DNA from: Adiantum capillus-veneris
Taxonomy: Eukaryota > Streptophyta > Polypodiopsida > Polypodiales > Pteridaceae
Direction: 5' to 3'
Length of the DNA stretch: 64,000 nucleotides
NCBI GenBank assembly: GCA_014529385.2
Contig: CM043969.1
Span: 18,212,446-18,276,445, forward strand
The translations under genes were made by a program, and so were the position numbers. Of this stretch, positions 37,367 through 49,015 are shown in pieces. Under the pieces are notes generated by a model. The model ran no database searches. It was not told the origin of the DNA and saw nothing but the letters and a program-made list of their open reading frames with translations. Within the stretch, counting starts at the first letter, position 1, and every line of letters starts with the position of its first letter.

Positions 37367-38140
37367 TCACGCTTTGAGTTAGTAGAGTTTGCATTGCATA
37401 TGGCATGTGTGTACATTCCATCCACGCAATCAAAAGCAAAATCCACATTGGCAACGGTGTGGGGGGCCCTTGCGAGGGTTGGTTGGGACCCCATTGAGTG
37501 TCATTCTCCTTTTCCCTCCCTCCCTCTCTCTCTCTCTCTCTCTCACACTCTCTCTCTCTCTCTCATTGTCTATCTAAAAGGAACCATCATTCGTGGTAAG
37601 TAGCATACATTCAAGAAAGGAAATAAGTAAAGGTTTATGGAAGTGTAAAGTCTAGATCTTGTCACCATTTCAATTCATTGTACCTGACATTATCTCCATT
37701 ATTTAAGCGCATCTTTGCATTTTTATGGACCCAACCCACTTGCCTTAATGACAACAAAAGACAGCAAAGTAGTGTGCCTGTGTGTGTGTGTGTGTGTGTG
37801 TGACATTACAAAAAATAAATGTGTGTGTGTGTGTGTACGCACACGTGCACTTGCATGTGAGTGTGTGTGTAGCTAGGCGTGTAGGTGCAAGGCTGTGCAT
37901 GCATAGGGCAACACACGTTATGCAGGGTTGAATGGGTGCAGAGGCGTGTAGGTGCAAGTGGAAACACTGATTGTGAAAAAATGAACAATAGATAGGTATG
38001 CATGAGCTTGATTGTGACAATTACATTAGGGTTTCATTAGCACACAATAATAGAGCATGTTAGTCGCCAATTGGAAACGCTAATTCATGCGTCAATCTAT
38101 TGCAAGAAATACCAAATCATGCAGTAGTGCTCTCCCTCAC
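37367..38140. other. Unrecognised DNA with microsatellites
   Basis: Open frames at 37389-37603 begin with HMACVYIPSTQSKAKSTLAT, which looks coding-like, and then run into a (TC)n tract at 37523-37564. A (TG)n tract lies at 37778-37802 with a second at 37820-37836. Nothing else was recognised. Confidence 0.45.
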
Positions 38141-38248
<108 letters not shown>

Positions 38249-38249
38249 A

Positions 38250-38890
38250 AAACTCTAGAGGCCCAGGTTCAGGAGCTTATTGAGGAGAATGCTCATCTCA
38301 AGGAGCGTTTGAGCAAGCTTAAGGAAATGAAGGACATCGAGAGCCAAGCTCTGACTGCAAAAGCACATGAGGCGGAAATCAAAGCAGCCCAGGAAGAAGC
38401 TCATGAAGAAACACATAAAAAGATTTTCATGAGAGTACAAGCAGCATTACAAGAAAATCGATTACAAGAATCCATTGGCATGAAGGTTCGGATTGGCGGA
38501 CTCCATCCGCCATGGTGCACAGACGAGGATACTCTTGAATATGCAATCACCAAGCTTAACAATATTTTCCAACCAATAACTATCAATCTAGAAACCATCT
38601 CTTGGATCAACGACACACATAGAAATATGCCACCCAAGGATTCCTTACTTTCAAGGATAGAGAAGAGCGGCGGAAGCTACTACGCTAGTCTTACCTCCTG
38701 AAGGGAGAAAAGCTTTGGATCACCGAAGAGTTGACCCCGAATCAATTCAAGGTCAAAGAAAGTGTGACTCAAGAAGATTCACGAAGCTCGCAAACAAGGC
38801 AAATGGTCAGTCTACCGAGGTGGTAAAGCCATCATCCAGGAGTTTCAAACTCCCAAACCAGCCTCCCCTCCATTGGAGCTCCCTTAGGTT
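38250..38890 (+). pseudogene. LINE ORF1-like protein: coiled coil then nucleic-acid-binding-like region
   Basis: Downstream of the microsatellite the frame reads LEAQVQELIEENAHLKERLS and LKEMKDIESQALTAKAHEAE, a coiled coil, then SIGMKVRIGGLHPPWCTDED. A frameshift near 38640 continues it as TFKDREERRKLLR (stop) SYLLKGEKLWITEELTPNQF, and another gives KKIHEARKQGKWSVYRGGKA. The pattern of LKG..I..ELTP..., then KEARK.GKW..YRGGK resembles the region ahead of the endonuclease in plant LINE-like elements. A second relative is at 40150-40310. About 150 bases further on, a (TCTA)n tail appears. Confidence 0.55.
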
Positions 38891-39066
38891 TCATCCCTCA
38901 TCCTCATTTTCATTTTCATTACCCTTTTGATGGACCCTCAGTCCTTAACTGATATGTATCTATGCTTCATTGGAAAGCAAGCATTGTAATGTTTTGTCAG
39001 CATGTCCCATAGGTCATATCTAACCTTCGCAGATGATAATTCAATCAATCTATCTATCTATCTATC

Positions 39067-39105
<39 letters not shown>

Positions 39106-39420
39106 TGGCTTAGCGTATAGGTTGCATAGGGTACTCACAAATCAGTAGGGTAGGGAGATCATGTCCACGCGCAAGCTGTTCAAAGGTGCAGGTCAGGGAA
39201 CCAAATTCACAAGAGCAGGTTTCAAAGTTGTGTAGGTCACGAAGGGCAAGGATCTCAAGCCACACACATAGTGCAACAAACTGGTGACACACAATAGCAA
39301 AGAGGGGGGGGGGGGGGGGGGGATGTATGCATAGTGTGGTAATTGCTAATGTATGTATATTGTGGAGATAAATTGTTGAAACTACTGAGTAAGTATACAA
39401 ATAAAGGGGAAATTTTCAAT
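38891..39420. other. Possible LINE 3' tail, microsatellites and a G19 run
   Basis: Bases 39039-39103 hold caatcaatc, (TCTA)n and (TC)n tracts, which could be the simple-repeat tail of the LINE-like fragment to its left. A run of 19 G lies at 39304-39322. No gene was recognised. Confidence 0.5.
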
Positions 39421-40320
39421 TATGAAGAAGAAAAATGACAAGGACGACCCCCTTGAAGATGTCATCCAAAGATGCAAACAGAAATGTAAGCGGCTATCAA
39501 CAAAACCAATTGCAGCCTCCTAGGCATGATAAAGACTTGAGGATCAACTAGGATGAGGAGATTTCACAACTCAAAAAGGAGCTTGAAGAGGTATGCTCAC
39601 AAAATACACTTAAAGAAGGAGAACTCCAACTTTCGGTATTGAAAGAGCTCAACACTATAAAAGAACAAGTATGGGTCATCAAAGAAGGGGAGGAACAAAA
39701 CAAAGAAAAGATGACCTCTTGGTTGAATATAATTACAAAGACCCAAAAGAAAGTAGATGATGCCTAGAAATAGATTTAGGTTACCAAAAAGAACAAAACA
39801 AAGAAATGATGACCTCTTGGTTGAATATAATTACAAAGACCCAAAAGAAAGTAGATGATGCCTAGAAATGGATTTAGGTTACCAAAAAAGGAAAAGGTAA
39901 AGAACAACCCCCACACCCACCATGATTAACTTGACACTAGCACAGGAGCAAAAGGAGGCATATGCATGCCTTACAAGTGAGAATTTTTGGCTTCAAAGAC
40001 TAAGATAATGTTGATGAAGAGGTCAAAGAACTCATGTTTATGATGGGGGTTATAAGGCACATATGAGGGCTTGGAGAGTGGGTAACAAACAATAAAAGCA
40101 AAAGAATGGGGGAAACTTCAAATGAAAGAGAACTTATCCTTTGTGTCCCGTCCATGGAAGCAAAGAAGGACTTTTTGAAGAAAAGACCCACCCTTAAGAA
40201 GACAAGTATTTTCCTTAGAGATGACCTCACACTCTCGCAGATTGGGAAGGAGGTTATGCCAGAGATTAGAGTGGCAAAGGGGAAAGGGGAAGATTGCTTC
40301 TTATAGAGATGGGAGGGTGG
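39421..40320 (+). pseudogene. Second LINE ORF1-like fragment with a 98-bp internal duplication
   Basis: It starts near 39421 with MKKKNDKDDPLEDVIQRCKQ. A charged coiled coil follows, with KELNTIKEQVWVIKEGEEQN. Bases 39693-39790 and 39791-39888 are near-identical 98-bp copies (one or two differences), each containing atgacctcttggttgaatat and a TAG stop. At 40150-40310 the frame reads LKKTSIFLRDDLTLSQIGKE and PEIRVAKGKGEDCFL, parallel to the LKG..I..ELTP... and GKW..YRGGK pattern at 38690-38850. Stops interrupt it several times. Confidence 0.55.
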
Positions 40321-40364
40321 TGATAGTGGAGTAACACTCCACATGATGGTGTGCGACCTATGGA

Positions 40365-40685
40365 ACCACATTAAGGATAGCAGTTTGGAATTGTAATGGG
40401 TCACCTTGCCTTGATGTAGGGGCATTTGAGGATAGCTTTAATGGGAGAGACATTGTCTTCTATTCAGAGACACATCAGGCATTGTGACAGCTTCTACCAC
40501 ATGTGACTAGTTACAAATGGGAGACTACATGCAGAATGAGAACTATATATGAGCACGTAGGTCAAGGGTCAGGGGAGGGGGGGTGTGAGATACAACCTCT
40601 CTTAAAATTGTTTATAGAGATTAGAAGGTTAGATATTTGGAGAATACATGTGGGTGAGATTAATGGTAGATGTTGGTAAATTCAC
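40365..40685 (+). pseudogene. LINE endonuclease N-terminal fragment
   Basis: The frame from 40371 reads LRIAVWNCNGSPCLDVGAFE, then DSFNGRDIVFYSETHQAL with a stop. IAVWNCNG matches the opening of apurinic-like endonucleases (I..WNC.G), and FYSETH fits the conserved E(T)H motif. It continues QLLPHVTSYKWETTCRMRTI and, in the same frame, EIQPLLKLFIEIRRLDIWRI. It is lost after about 40685; no reverse transcriptase follows. Confidence 0.65.
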
Positions 40686-40785
40686 TTACATTCTTTGATC
40701 TAAAGCAGTCGAACTAAATCAAACACACCCCAAAAAGGACTTCAAGTGGCCGAAAGAGGTCAATCAAACATCGACCTCTTTCTTA

Positions 40786-41131
40786 GGCCCTTGTCACACT
40801 GGGACACGTGCCCACTTTCCCTTTGGATGGCAGGCGGACTCACAGTGTCACACTGGACTAAAGATTAAATAATAGCCTTTTCTATCAACAAATCGTTTGT
40901 GGCCAGATGGTAAGCCATCCATGTTTGTAGCTGGCTGTCAGAGCTCGAGCCCCGTGAGCTGCGTTCACTCCTTCACTTTGGGAAGGTGGCCACGCAAGGA
41001 AAAAGTTGGTCGTGCTAGTAAGGCTGACACTCTAACAAGGTGAGGTGACCACCTTTTGCTTTTCGCATAGCCAATGAGGAATCGCCATCTCATATGGGTT
41101 GCATTTTGCATGTCCCAGTGTGACAGGGGCC
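40786..41131. mobile_element. PIF/Harbinger-type MITE, 346 bp, with pol III-like boxes
   Basis: The termini are GGCCCTTGTCACACTGGGACACG on the left and the complement of GGCCCCTGTCACACTGGGACATG on the right, an inverted repeat of 23 bases with two mismatches. TTA on both sides (40783-40785 and 41132-41134) is a target duplication typical of PIF/Harbinger (Tourist-like) elements, whose ends begin GG/GC. A diverged copy of the terminal motif lies at 40845-40858. The interior contains TGGCCAGATGGTAAGC (40900-40915), close to a tRNA A box, and GAGCTCGAGCCC (40941-40952), similar to a B box, so a tRNA-like SINE head may have been captured. It has no coding capacity. Confidence 0.85.
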
Positions 41132-41134
41132 TTA

Positions 41135-42689
41135 GGCCCAAGGATGATAACCCAATATCCATTGCCTTCTAATCTTCTCCATAGCTTTGACAATTTAGCT
41201 CCACTTTTACATTATTTATGTGAAGATATGTAGGATGCCTTTAATAGTAGGAAACATTAATCAACATACCCAAATCGTCTACTAATGCCATATTCTTTAG
41301 GACTCCCAACACCTCCACACACATGATCTCCTCTCAGAGTAGCATCATCCATGCCTATTAATCTATGTAGCCTTCTCTAAACTGCCCTTGCAAAGGTCTA
41401 AAGAGGACTTAAGGAATCCATGCTAATATGGTGCCCGGATGGCAAGCCTAAGAAGATGCTTGCATCGTCAAATGATGGATAACTTATCCATTGAAGACAT
41501 GGCTACGAAAGGATAATGTTGGTTGCACCACATAGTCATAGAGCTAGAGAAAAATTCAAAGGTAAAGTCAAGTGAGCTTGGAAAACTTCTAGTGTCAATG
41601 CCCACATGTGCCTTCTTGGCTAGTGGATCCTACTTGCTTGCAAGCATAAAAGCAACCACGTATTAGAAACATCAAACAACCTTGATTCTATAATGGATGA
41701 CTAGACATCTAAGCATGATCAATGCTAAACAAATCAATAAAGTTTAGTTGGGTCCAATTAATTCAAATCTTTGAGCAATTATGATCAAGACAAAAAAATG
41801 GAACTTCCAATATATGTAACTAGATTCAAGGACAAAAGGGAAGTAATGGGAGGCAACAAACTTAACCAACTTGCTAAAATTTTGTTGCCAACACGTAAAT
41901 GTGCCTTCCCCCACTGCTAAGAGCCAAAGCTTCTTTCACTAAGCATGACGAGCCAAGGAGTAACAACACCAAATAATAAGGTCAGTGGTAAGTGAAGTCA
42001 ATGGGTAGCCAGACACCGAACATCTGTCCTCGGGGGAACTCCATTTCTACCATTTATGTGTGTGTCTCTAGGGAGAAGACTCGCTCTACCTCTATCTACA
42101 CAAACTATAATGACATGTGTTGTGATTCACTAGAGAAATTGTGCTCCACCTATGCCTTTGCAACGTCTATCGACATGCCATGCACACCTTCATGCTCTGT
42201 CTCATGAGCATATTGGAGCTCACTTATGAATGAGAGATGTCTTGTCTCTTGCATAGCACATGTAAATGATGCAATCAAGACCAAACTATCTCAAACCTCA
42301 AATATATCTAATGGAGTGAAGAGTCATATCTAGCTCCTCTCGCAATCACAAGCAATCTGCAATGCATCTTGAAAGTCTTATAACGGAGCTAGTTCTATGC
42401 CTTTGATTAGCTTGGTTTTTTTCCTTTTATTTGAGGCTTACATTCGAGGAACGTACTTTATTCTTGTACAATCAACATGGAAGATGGTACATTTGAATCA
42501 GTTTTAGCACATGGACCATACCATGTGTAAGGCACCAGAGAAAGACGTAGTTCTAGTGGCTTTGTGTTGGAAACTTGAAGAAAGGTTTAAAAAAAGCCTT
42601 TAAAATCTCTTCTTGTGCATGTTTGTTTTCAATTTTAACATGGTATTTCACACACACATTTTCTAGTCGTTTGGTATGGAAGCTTGATA
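41135..42689. other. No gene recognised
   Basis: AT-rich to moderately balanced sequence. Short open frames (for example 41992-42207) have no known motif, and no tandem array or LTR pair was seen. Confidence 0.4.
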
Positions 42690-43200
42690 TACACAAGACA
42701 AGGGCAAATGGAGAACTCTCTACTCCCAATCCATCGCTGCTTTCCACTGCTCATCCATTTCTTGAGCGACCTGCTCCTTAAGTGCATCTTCTTCAGCTTT
42801 TGACAGTTGGACCATTGGCACTTGATCGGCATCTGCGATTGGCACCTGAAAGTCTTCTTCTCTTCATGGCCTTTCTGTCGACTGTGTTTCCATCTCAGCG
42901 AAAGAGACTGAGGGAATTTCAATGTGGGGTTATTCTGAAGTACCTGCTTCCTCTTGCATCTCTTGTTGTCCGTCTCGCAATAGCTAATTAACTCTCTTGA
43001 GCTCTGCTATCTCCTAGAGCAGCTCTTCTTCTCTTTGTACCCACATTAATGCAAGGTCTCTGGGTTGTGATTGCTCTAGCTTTAGCTCGAGCTTGAGATA
43101 TTTATTCTTCTTTTCCAGTGCTTTATACACTTCGTCTGTACCTTTGATTGAGGAAATTGCGGGATTTTCTCTTATATGTTCGCAAGAAGATTGCATGAAA
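42690..43200 (-). pseudogene. Coiled-coil tail region downstream of integrase in element F
   Basis: On the minus strand the frames read VYKALEKKNKYLKLELKLEQ, SQPRDLALMWVQREEELL, then, after stops, EIAELKRVN, and further QVPIADADQVPMVQLSKAEE with DALKEQVAQEMDEQWKAAMD. The composition is acidic and helical. A 48-bp direct duplication (attgcgggattttctctt at 43156 and 43204) marks the junction with the integrase zinc region. I do not recognise a family; it may be a post-integrase ORF of this Gypsy lineage. Confidence 0.4.
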
Positions 43201-43219
43201 TATATTGCGGGATTTTCTC

Positions 43220-43558
43220 TTATCTGTCGCAAGAAGATTGCCTGAAAGATTGCCTGGGAATATATTCATTTTCATTTGCACAGAGACGCAAGTGTTGATC
43301 TTTACCTCTCCGATACAATTGGTTTCCGATAAGAGCATAGTCTCTTGCTTCCTTTTCAATTGCTCTTTGACGGCGTTTACTCATATTCTCATGAAATGTT
43401 CGGCTTGATAAGTAAGTAACTAAATAGTTACTCCACTTAGGAACAGGTGACATTTGGAAAAAAGTTACATGAGATATGGGTATTTTTTTTTGACATTGAG
43501 GATAATTTTTCACAAAAGAATGAGCATCACTCCTCATAGTTGGCCAAAAATACTCCAA
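43220..43558 (-). pseudogene. Gypsy integrase zinc-binding region of element F
   Basis: MEYFWPTMRSDAHSFVKNYP with QCQKK is the FWPTM...CxxCQ part of the H2C2 zinc domain. DYALIGNQLYRRGKDQHLRL is the segment normally before it, and EKEARDYAL shows that order is disturbed. No catalytic core follows; the region instead turns into the duplicated attgcggg block. Confidence 0.7.
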
Positions 43559-43606
43559 GTCTCAAGGTCCTTTGCATAGTTTGGTCTTCCACAAAGTGAA
43601 GTCCTA

Positions 43607-45148
43607 CTACGATAATATGTGCTTGACTTGGGTTTTCTCCTCAGTATTAATGCATAAAATCAACATTCCAACTCGATTTCTTTTGTATAACCTTCCACCT
43701 AGTAATTGATACATAGCCAATTTCTCAATTAATCCAATTGTAATAGGAAGTGATATTTGCGAGTCCACTTGAGCTATGCTCATCAATAATATCATGTTTT
43801 CCAACCATCGAGGTATCATTTCTATGGAGAACAAATATGCATCTGGTAGATCATCATCTACTCCCTTAAGTGGTTCTCTAGAAACAATCTTAGATAAATG
43901 ATCTGCTCTTTGATGAGTGGTTCCCTTTTTCACAACTACAGTGAAATCAAATTCCAGAAGAATGATGAACCATCTCAATATTCTTCCTGTGTTGCATGGC
44001 TTGTCGACCAAGTACAATAAGGCTTGGTGGTCCACAAAGAACGCAAATTTGTTTGCTAATAGGTAATGTCTATACTTTTTAACGGCATAGATCGTTCCTA
44101 GTCCTTCCCTTTTGGTGGTGGTATAGTTCTTTTCTGCCATGTTCAACTGTCGACTAGCATAAGAAATAGGAAAATCAATTTTTCCGTCTCTTGGTTGAGC
44201 TAGTATACATCCTATGGCGAAATTGGAAGCATCTACATGTATATGGAATATCTTATTCCAATCTGGTGCTTTCAATATTGGAGCTGAAGTGAGAGCTTGC
44301 TTAAGCTTCATGAAGGATTCTTCACACTCATCAGTCCATTCAAAGTGTGTGATCAAACTGTACATGGGTTTTGCAATTATAGCGTACATGTAAATGAACC
44401 GTCTGTAATATCCACAATGTCCCATGAAGGCTTGAACCCCCTTGACTGTTGTCGGCCTAGGCAAATCAGTAATAACATGAATTTTATCCATATTAGTAGC
44501 TATGCCATTTTTAGACACTATATGTCCAAGAATTTTACCTTGTCTACCCATAAATGTACACTTTTCACGATTTAAGCAAATCCTATAAAGTCTACATTTT
44601 TTGAATACCCTTTTGAGGTGTTCAAAATGATCAACCCGGATTGATGAATGTACACATAGATCACCCATATATACTTCCAAGAAATTACAAAGATATTCTT
44701 TAAAAGCATGGCTCATCAATCTTTGAAAGGTGGCAGGAGCATTAGTTAACCTAAAAGGCATAACCCGATAGGCAAAAATACCCCATTCTGTTGCAAAGGC
44801 AGTTTTATGCTAATCTTTGGGGTCAACCAAAAGTTGATTTTATCCCAAAAAGCCATCTAAAAAGCTGGAAGCTTCTTTTCCTGCAACTCGTTATAAAACA
44901 TGCTCAGTGATTGGAAGAGGAAAGTTGTCTCTAATGGTAGTTGCATTCACTTTCTTGAAATTGACACACACCCATAATTTTCCATTCTTCTTGGGTACTA
45001 TCACAATTGGAGAAACCCAATCTTTGTGTTCAATTTCATAAATGAATTTGGATTTCTTTAGCTTTTCAATCTCTTCTTTGATCTTTCTGGAAAATGTTTC
45101 ATTATATGTGTATGGCCTTTGTCTACTTGGTTTCGCATCATCTCCCAT
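43607..45148 (-). pseudogene. Gypsy reverse transcriptase and RNase H of element F
   Basis: From 45148: RQRPYTYNETFSRKIKEEIE, DWVSPIVIVPKKNGKLWVCV and NFKKVNATTIRDNFPLP are the RT start. After stops between 44890 and 44762, MPFRLTNAPATFQRLMSHAF continues, then FLEVYMGDLCVHSS. The catalytic YxDD reads YMGD, so its first Asp is Gly. RNase H has HVDASNFAIGCILAQ (first acid), EGLGTIYAVKKYRHYL (Glu) and FVDHQALLYL (Asp), then ADHLSKI. The frame is open for 384 residues from 44761. Confidence 0.93.
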
Positions 45149-46369
45149 GGGTATGGTATGTTGACAGATTTATGGATCAACACCCGTGAGATCCTTATAA
45201 GACCAAGCAAAGATATCTCGGTATTCTTTCAGTAAGCTTCTTAAAAGCTCTTCTTCTTCTTTTGTAAGGTCATTTAATATGTAGGCAGGTCTAGGCTCTT
45301 CTCCTGGTTAAGCTAGATCTATCTTTTTTGCGTTTTCAAGTCCTTCATAGGACTCGCCCTCTTTTCGTAGTTCCCTGACAGATTGTTTGACTATGATTTT
45401 TTGTTCTTGGAGAGTATATTTCTTGTAATGGGATGGAACACTCATTACATCCTTACTATCCTCTTTAGTGGTTTCCATTTTCGTTGTATATATCTCCTTT
45501 AGAGCTTTTTTCAACTCTTGATATTTCTTTTTCCGTTCAGCTTGTGTCATGGTCAAGTTCTTGTCCTGGTGTTTAGGTTCTATGTGAGTTCCCTTTCTTG
45601 TTTTTCTCAATGTTTTTGACATTTTTGGATTTTTGTTTAAAGGATATCTTCCAGTGATTTGTCCTTGACACAATCATGTACATCTATCTGCATCAGGAAC
45701 TGTGTTCTACTGGAGACTGATGGAATAGGTCTAGCTTTCACGTGTCTGGTGTCTCTTTTTCATCTATACCAGATCTGTCTTCTCAGTTTTTGATTTGGAA
45801 AGTCAAAAAACTTTTCCTCCCCTCCTTTCATGAGTAGCTTAGCCCTCACATATTCTTTCTCTAACCCCGAATCATCTGAGGTAGCTAAATGTTCTTCTAA
45901 CTCGTCTATTGCATCATAGTAGAGGTCTGAAAAGACTTGTTGAGCTTTCATCTTCGTGAATTTCATCTTCAATGTGAAGGGTTGAGATCATTTGTATGGG
46001 AAGTATGTCATAGTTGTCCTCATTGCAAAATTGAGTAGTCATAGACGCAATTACACATACATCCATTGTTGCTAAAATTTGAGTCCACTCAAATGGCTCA
46101 AACAAATGCTCTAGAAAGGGTTCAGGTACATAGGCTTCATCTGTGCAATCCTTTCTAAGATACATTTTTCTCGTTTTGAGTTTCCTTGTTTTGAGGCTCC
46201 ACACGTCCAAATAGGAGTGTCTTCGTTCAACCAAGATGGAAGCTTAGTTTCAGCCGAAGAGACTGAATCAAATTTCTATATATGGGCCTTTTCATGACAT
46301 CTCTATAAGTGTGATCTTTTAGATAAACCCTTGTTATTGATCCCACTTTCTTCAAGTACGGATAATTGT
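45149..46369 (-). pseudogene. Protease to RT linker region of element F
   Basis: Open frames 45308-45673 and 45760-46234 are Lys/Glu-rich (for example AERKKKYQELKKALKEIYTT, QEQKIIVKQSVRELRKEGES). They have no catalytic motif and lie between protease and RT, as long linkers do in this type of Gypsy polyprotein. Confidence 0.55.
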
Positions 46370-46778
46370 TTCCTCAATCCTGGATGAGTTTTACTTGTCG
46401 CATGAAAGGTTTTCCCAATATGATTTTGTAATTGAGTTTCTTTCCAAAGTCCACTATGGAAAAAGTGTGTTGATATTCAATCCCACAGGAATTAACCATC
46501 AGTTTTTCAAGAAGTCCTAAGGGTCTTTCGAAGTGTCCATAAGCCAATTGCAATTTCATTCGAGTTTGTCTAATGGCTGGTTGTCCCCAAGATTCTCATA
46601 CTGCTTTCATGGCTATGGCTATGCCTGCCCCACTATCCATTATTTCCATGGTTTCTATGTCATTATATTTCATTGGAAGGGTTGTGTTTCCTTCTTCTCC
46701 TTTGTAGTATTCTTCGAATTTGTTCATTGGAACGGACCTAATCTCTTTGTTGTCCATTTTGTGTTTTAATTTTTCCAA
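46370..46778 (-). pseudogene. Gypsy aspartic protease of element F
   Basis: The frame reads NDIETMEIMDSGAGIAIAMK, with the retropepsin DSGAG motif, and stops two codons later. It resumes RMKLQLAYGHFERPLGLLEK, then DFGKKLNYKIILGKPFMRQV, typical of the second half of Gypsy proteases (ILG.PF). Confidence 0.85.
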
Positions 46779-47658
46779 ATTCTTTACGATTAGCTATGTT
46801 ATTTCCACCTTCTCTAGAGTTTTCTGTAGATCATTCCATAAATATGGTCTGATTTTCAACAGTTCTCCTAAGGTAAAAGTGCATTGGATGGGTGTAGATA
46901 TGATTGAATGGATGTTGTCTACTTCTAGGGTCTGTTCCACTCTCTTTACCTGGGTGGTTTTACACACTATGGATTCATCTTTGTTATCTCCCAAGTAAGA
47001 GGGTAATGTTCTCAATGCCAATGGCTTAGACATTCCTGAAGCTGCAGATCCGCAATCCCCGTACAAGGATTGTATATCCATGTCCATATCAGGAGGTAGG
47101 TTGTCTAACCAAACTTCCTCTATAGGAGATGACTCCATAGTTAAGCTCCCGTCATTAATCTCTCTAACTTTTTTCCATAAGTGTCCTAGCCAGTCTTCTT
47201 CTACGAATGGAATTCCATCTAAGGCATCTTCGTTGTCCGGCACTATAAGTTATGGATCTTTTGTTTCAAGGTGGGGTTCTAGAACCACTTTGGATTGGTC
47301 TTTACTAGTTCTTACCACAAGCTCTTCAGGTTTTGCCATACTCTTGAGCTTGGATTTTTGTCTTTTCAGCATCTCTTGCATGATTCTTACCAAATTTTGA
47401 TAAGCTTCAAGCTTAGTTTCTTCCATGTAAGGAGAAGGATAGTTTTTCCATTTGTTTTCCATGTTTTGGCGTGCTTTAAGTCCCGCTTGATAAGCTTCCA
47501 AGGCTGCATTAATTGGCTCAAAAATTTTGTCTACCAAAATTAATCCTCCAGATTTCATGGTGGTTTCTTTGATTTCGCTTCCAGTTTCTTTCACCTTTTC
47601 CCAAAATAATTTCTTTGCTTTCTCCTCGATTTCAGCCCTTTGTTTCTATTTTCTCATC
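46779..47658 (-). pseudogene. Gag to protease spacer of element F
   Basis: Open frames 46794-47243 (DNEDALDGIPFVEEDWLGHL; FTLGELLKIRPYLWNDLQ) and 47250-47594 (Lys/Glu-rich helices) lie between zinc knuckles and protease. They have no known catalytic motif. Confidence 0.55.
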
Positions 47659-49015
47659 TCATATTCTGCTTCTTTTGGTCTTTTGAGAGGAAATTTTTGT
47701 ATTCTTCGAATCATCAGAGGAGTTATGTTTCTTTTCCTTAGCTTGGGCTCTGGTGATTACCTTGATTGGAACAATCGGTTTGCTCTCAGATGAGCTATTA
47801 GGTATCACTTGGACTATGTTCACTACTGTTTTTTCCTTGTTCATAGGATTTTTTGGACAATCTTCAGGGAAGTGTCCTAACTTTTTGCAACATTGTATGC
47901 AATAAGCTTCAACTGGCTGGAGCTTCTTATCAGGCTCTCGGCAATCATTTTTCCAATGATCATATGCACCACAGTTATGACAGTTTCCAGTTCTTGGCTT
48001 GATCATGGGTCTTACCATAGGAGGTCTAGCACCTTGATTAGCTACATAGTACATTGGTGCAAGCTCTGGTGTAGCATAAGTCACAGGTTCTTCCATTGGT
48101 GGTGGATGTGAATTATACCACTCTCCTTCTACCATTACTGTAGATGGACTAGGCTCAGCATAGGTGTAACAAGCACTAGTGCTTGTTCATCTATGACTCC
48201 CTCTGGATGCATGTACTTTATAGGCACTGCATTATGTCCTGGATATGGAGGTTGTTGACCGAATATAGGTTTAGGTCCCATCGGTGGTCTATGAGCTTGG
48301 GCCATATTAGGCTGATATATGTACATGGGTTGTCCTTGTGGCCTCATAGGCACGTATTGAACAATCCCATCATACTTTGGTTGGTAATAACACTCATTGG
48401 TCTCATGGTTGGTCCATTTTCCCTCGATTGCACACCATTTTTGCAGCTTAATTGGTTGTCCCTGTTGAGGTATCCCTTGTCCTAGTTCCCTCATAGGTGG
48501 TTTTTGCATGTTCATCATGTCATTCATCCTTTTGAGCATGTCTTCTATTGCTAAAAGTGGTGCTGTAGCACTTGTTCCCACTTGTGCTGGTTTGGTGGAT
48601 GTTGTTTTCTTGTTTTGGTTATCCTTAGGGATATCTTCTTCGTTGAAAATATCACAATTGTCTCCTAATTCAATAGCATCTAACACACACTCTTCTAGGG
48701 TCGTATGCTTCTTACTATACAGTATAGCATGAAGTTCTTTGTTTAGTAGTCCCTCTAGAAACAATGATACTAGTCGTTCTTCTGCCGGTATCTCTAGCTC
48801 TGGGCATCTTGCAATGTATTGCTTAATTCTAGTTGCACAATCCCTAATAGACTCACCTTGTTTCTGTTTGAAGCTATAGATTTAGCAACCATATTCTGTT
48901 TGATCCCCGTTTTGGAGCATGCAGCTACAAATCCTTGAGGTAATATATTCAAGTCCATGATTGACTTCGGTGGACTATTTTGGAACCATGTCAATGTTTT
49001 TCCTTCTAATGTCAT
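47659..49015 (-). pseudogene. Gypsy gag core and zinc knuckles of element F
   Basis: The upstream part reads TLEGKTLTWFQNSPPKSIMD, the Retrotrans_gag type (L.G.A..WF), then FLEGLLNKELHAILYSKKHT. The middle is Pro/Gln/Met-rich. Two zinc knuckles follow: CHNCGAYDHWKNDC (ligands intact) and CIQCCKKLGHFPEDC (an extra Cys; intact if C-x3-C). Frame breaks separate the parts. Confidence 0.87.

Noticed and set aside
40894-40965. Functional tRNA gene
   Set aside because: The A box fits, but the B box is weak and acceptor pairing and anticodon arms are not evident; treated as a tRNA-like SINE head in the MITE.
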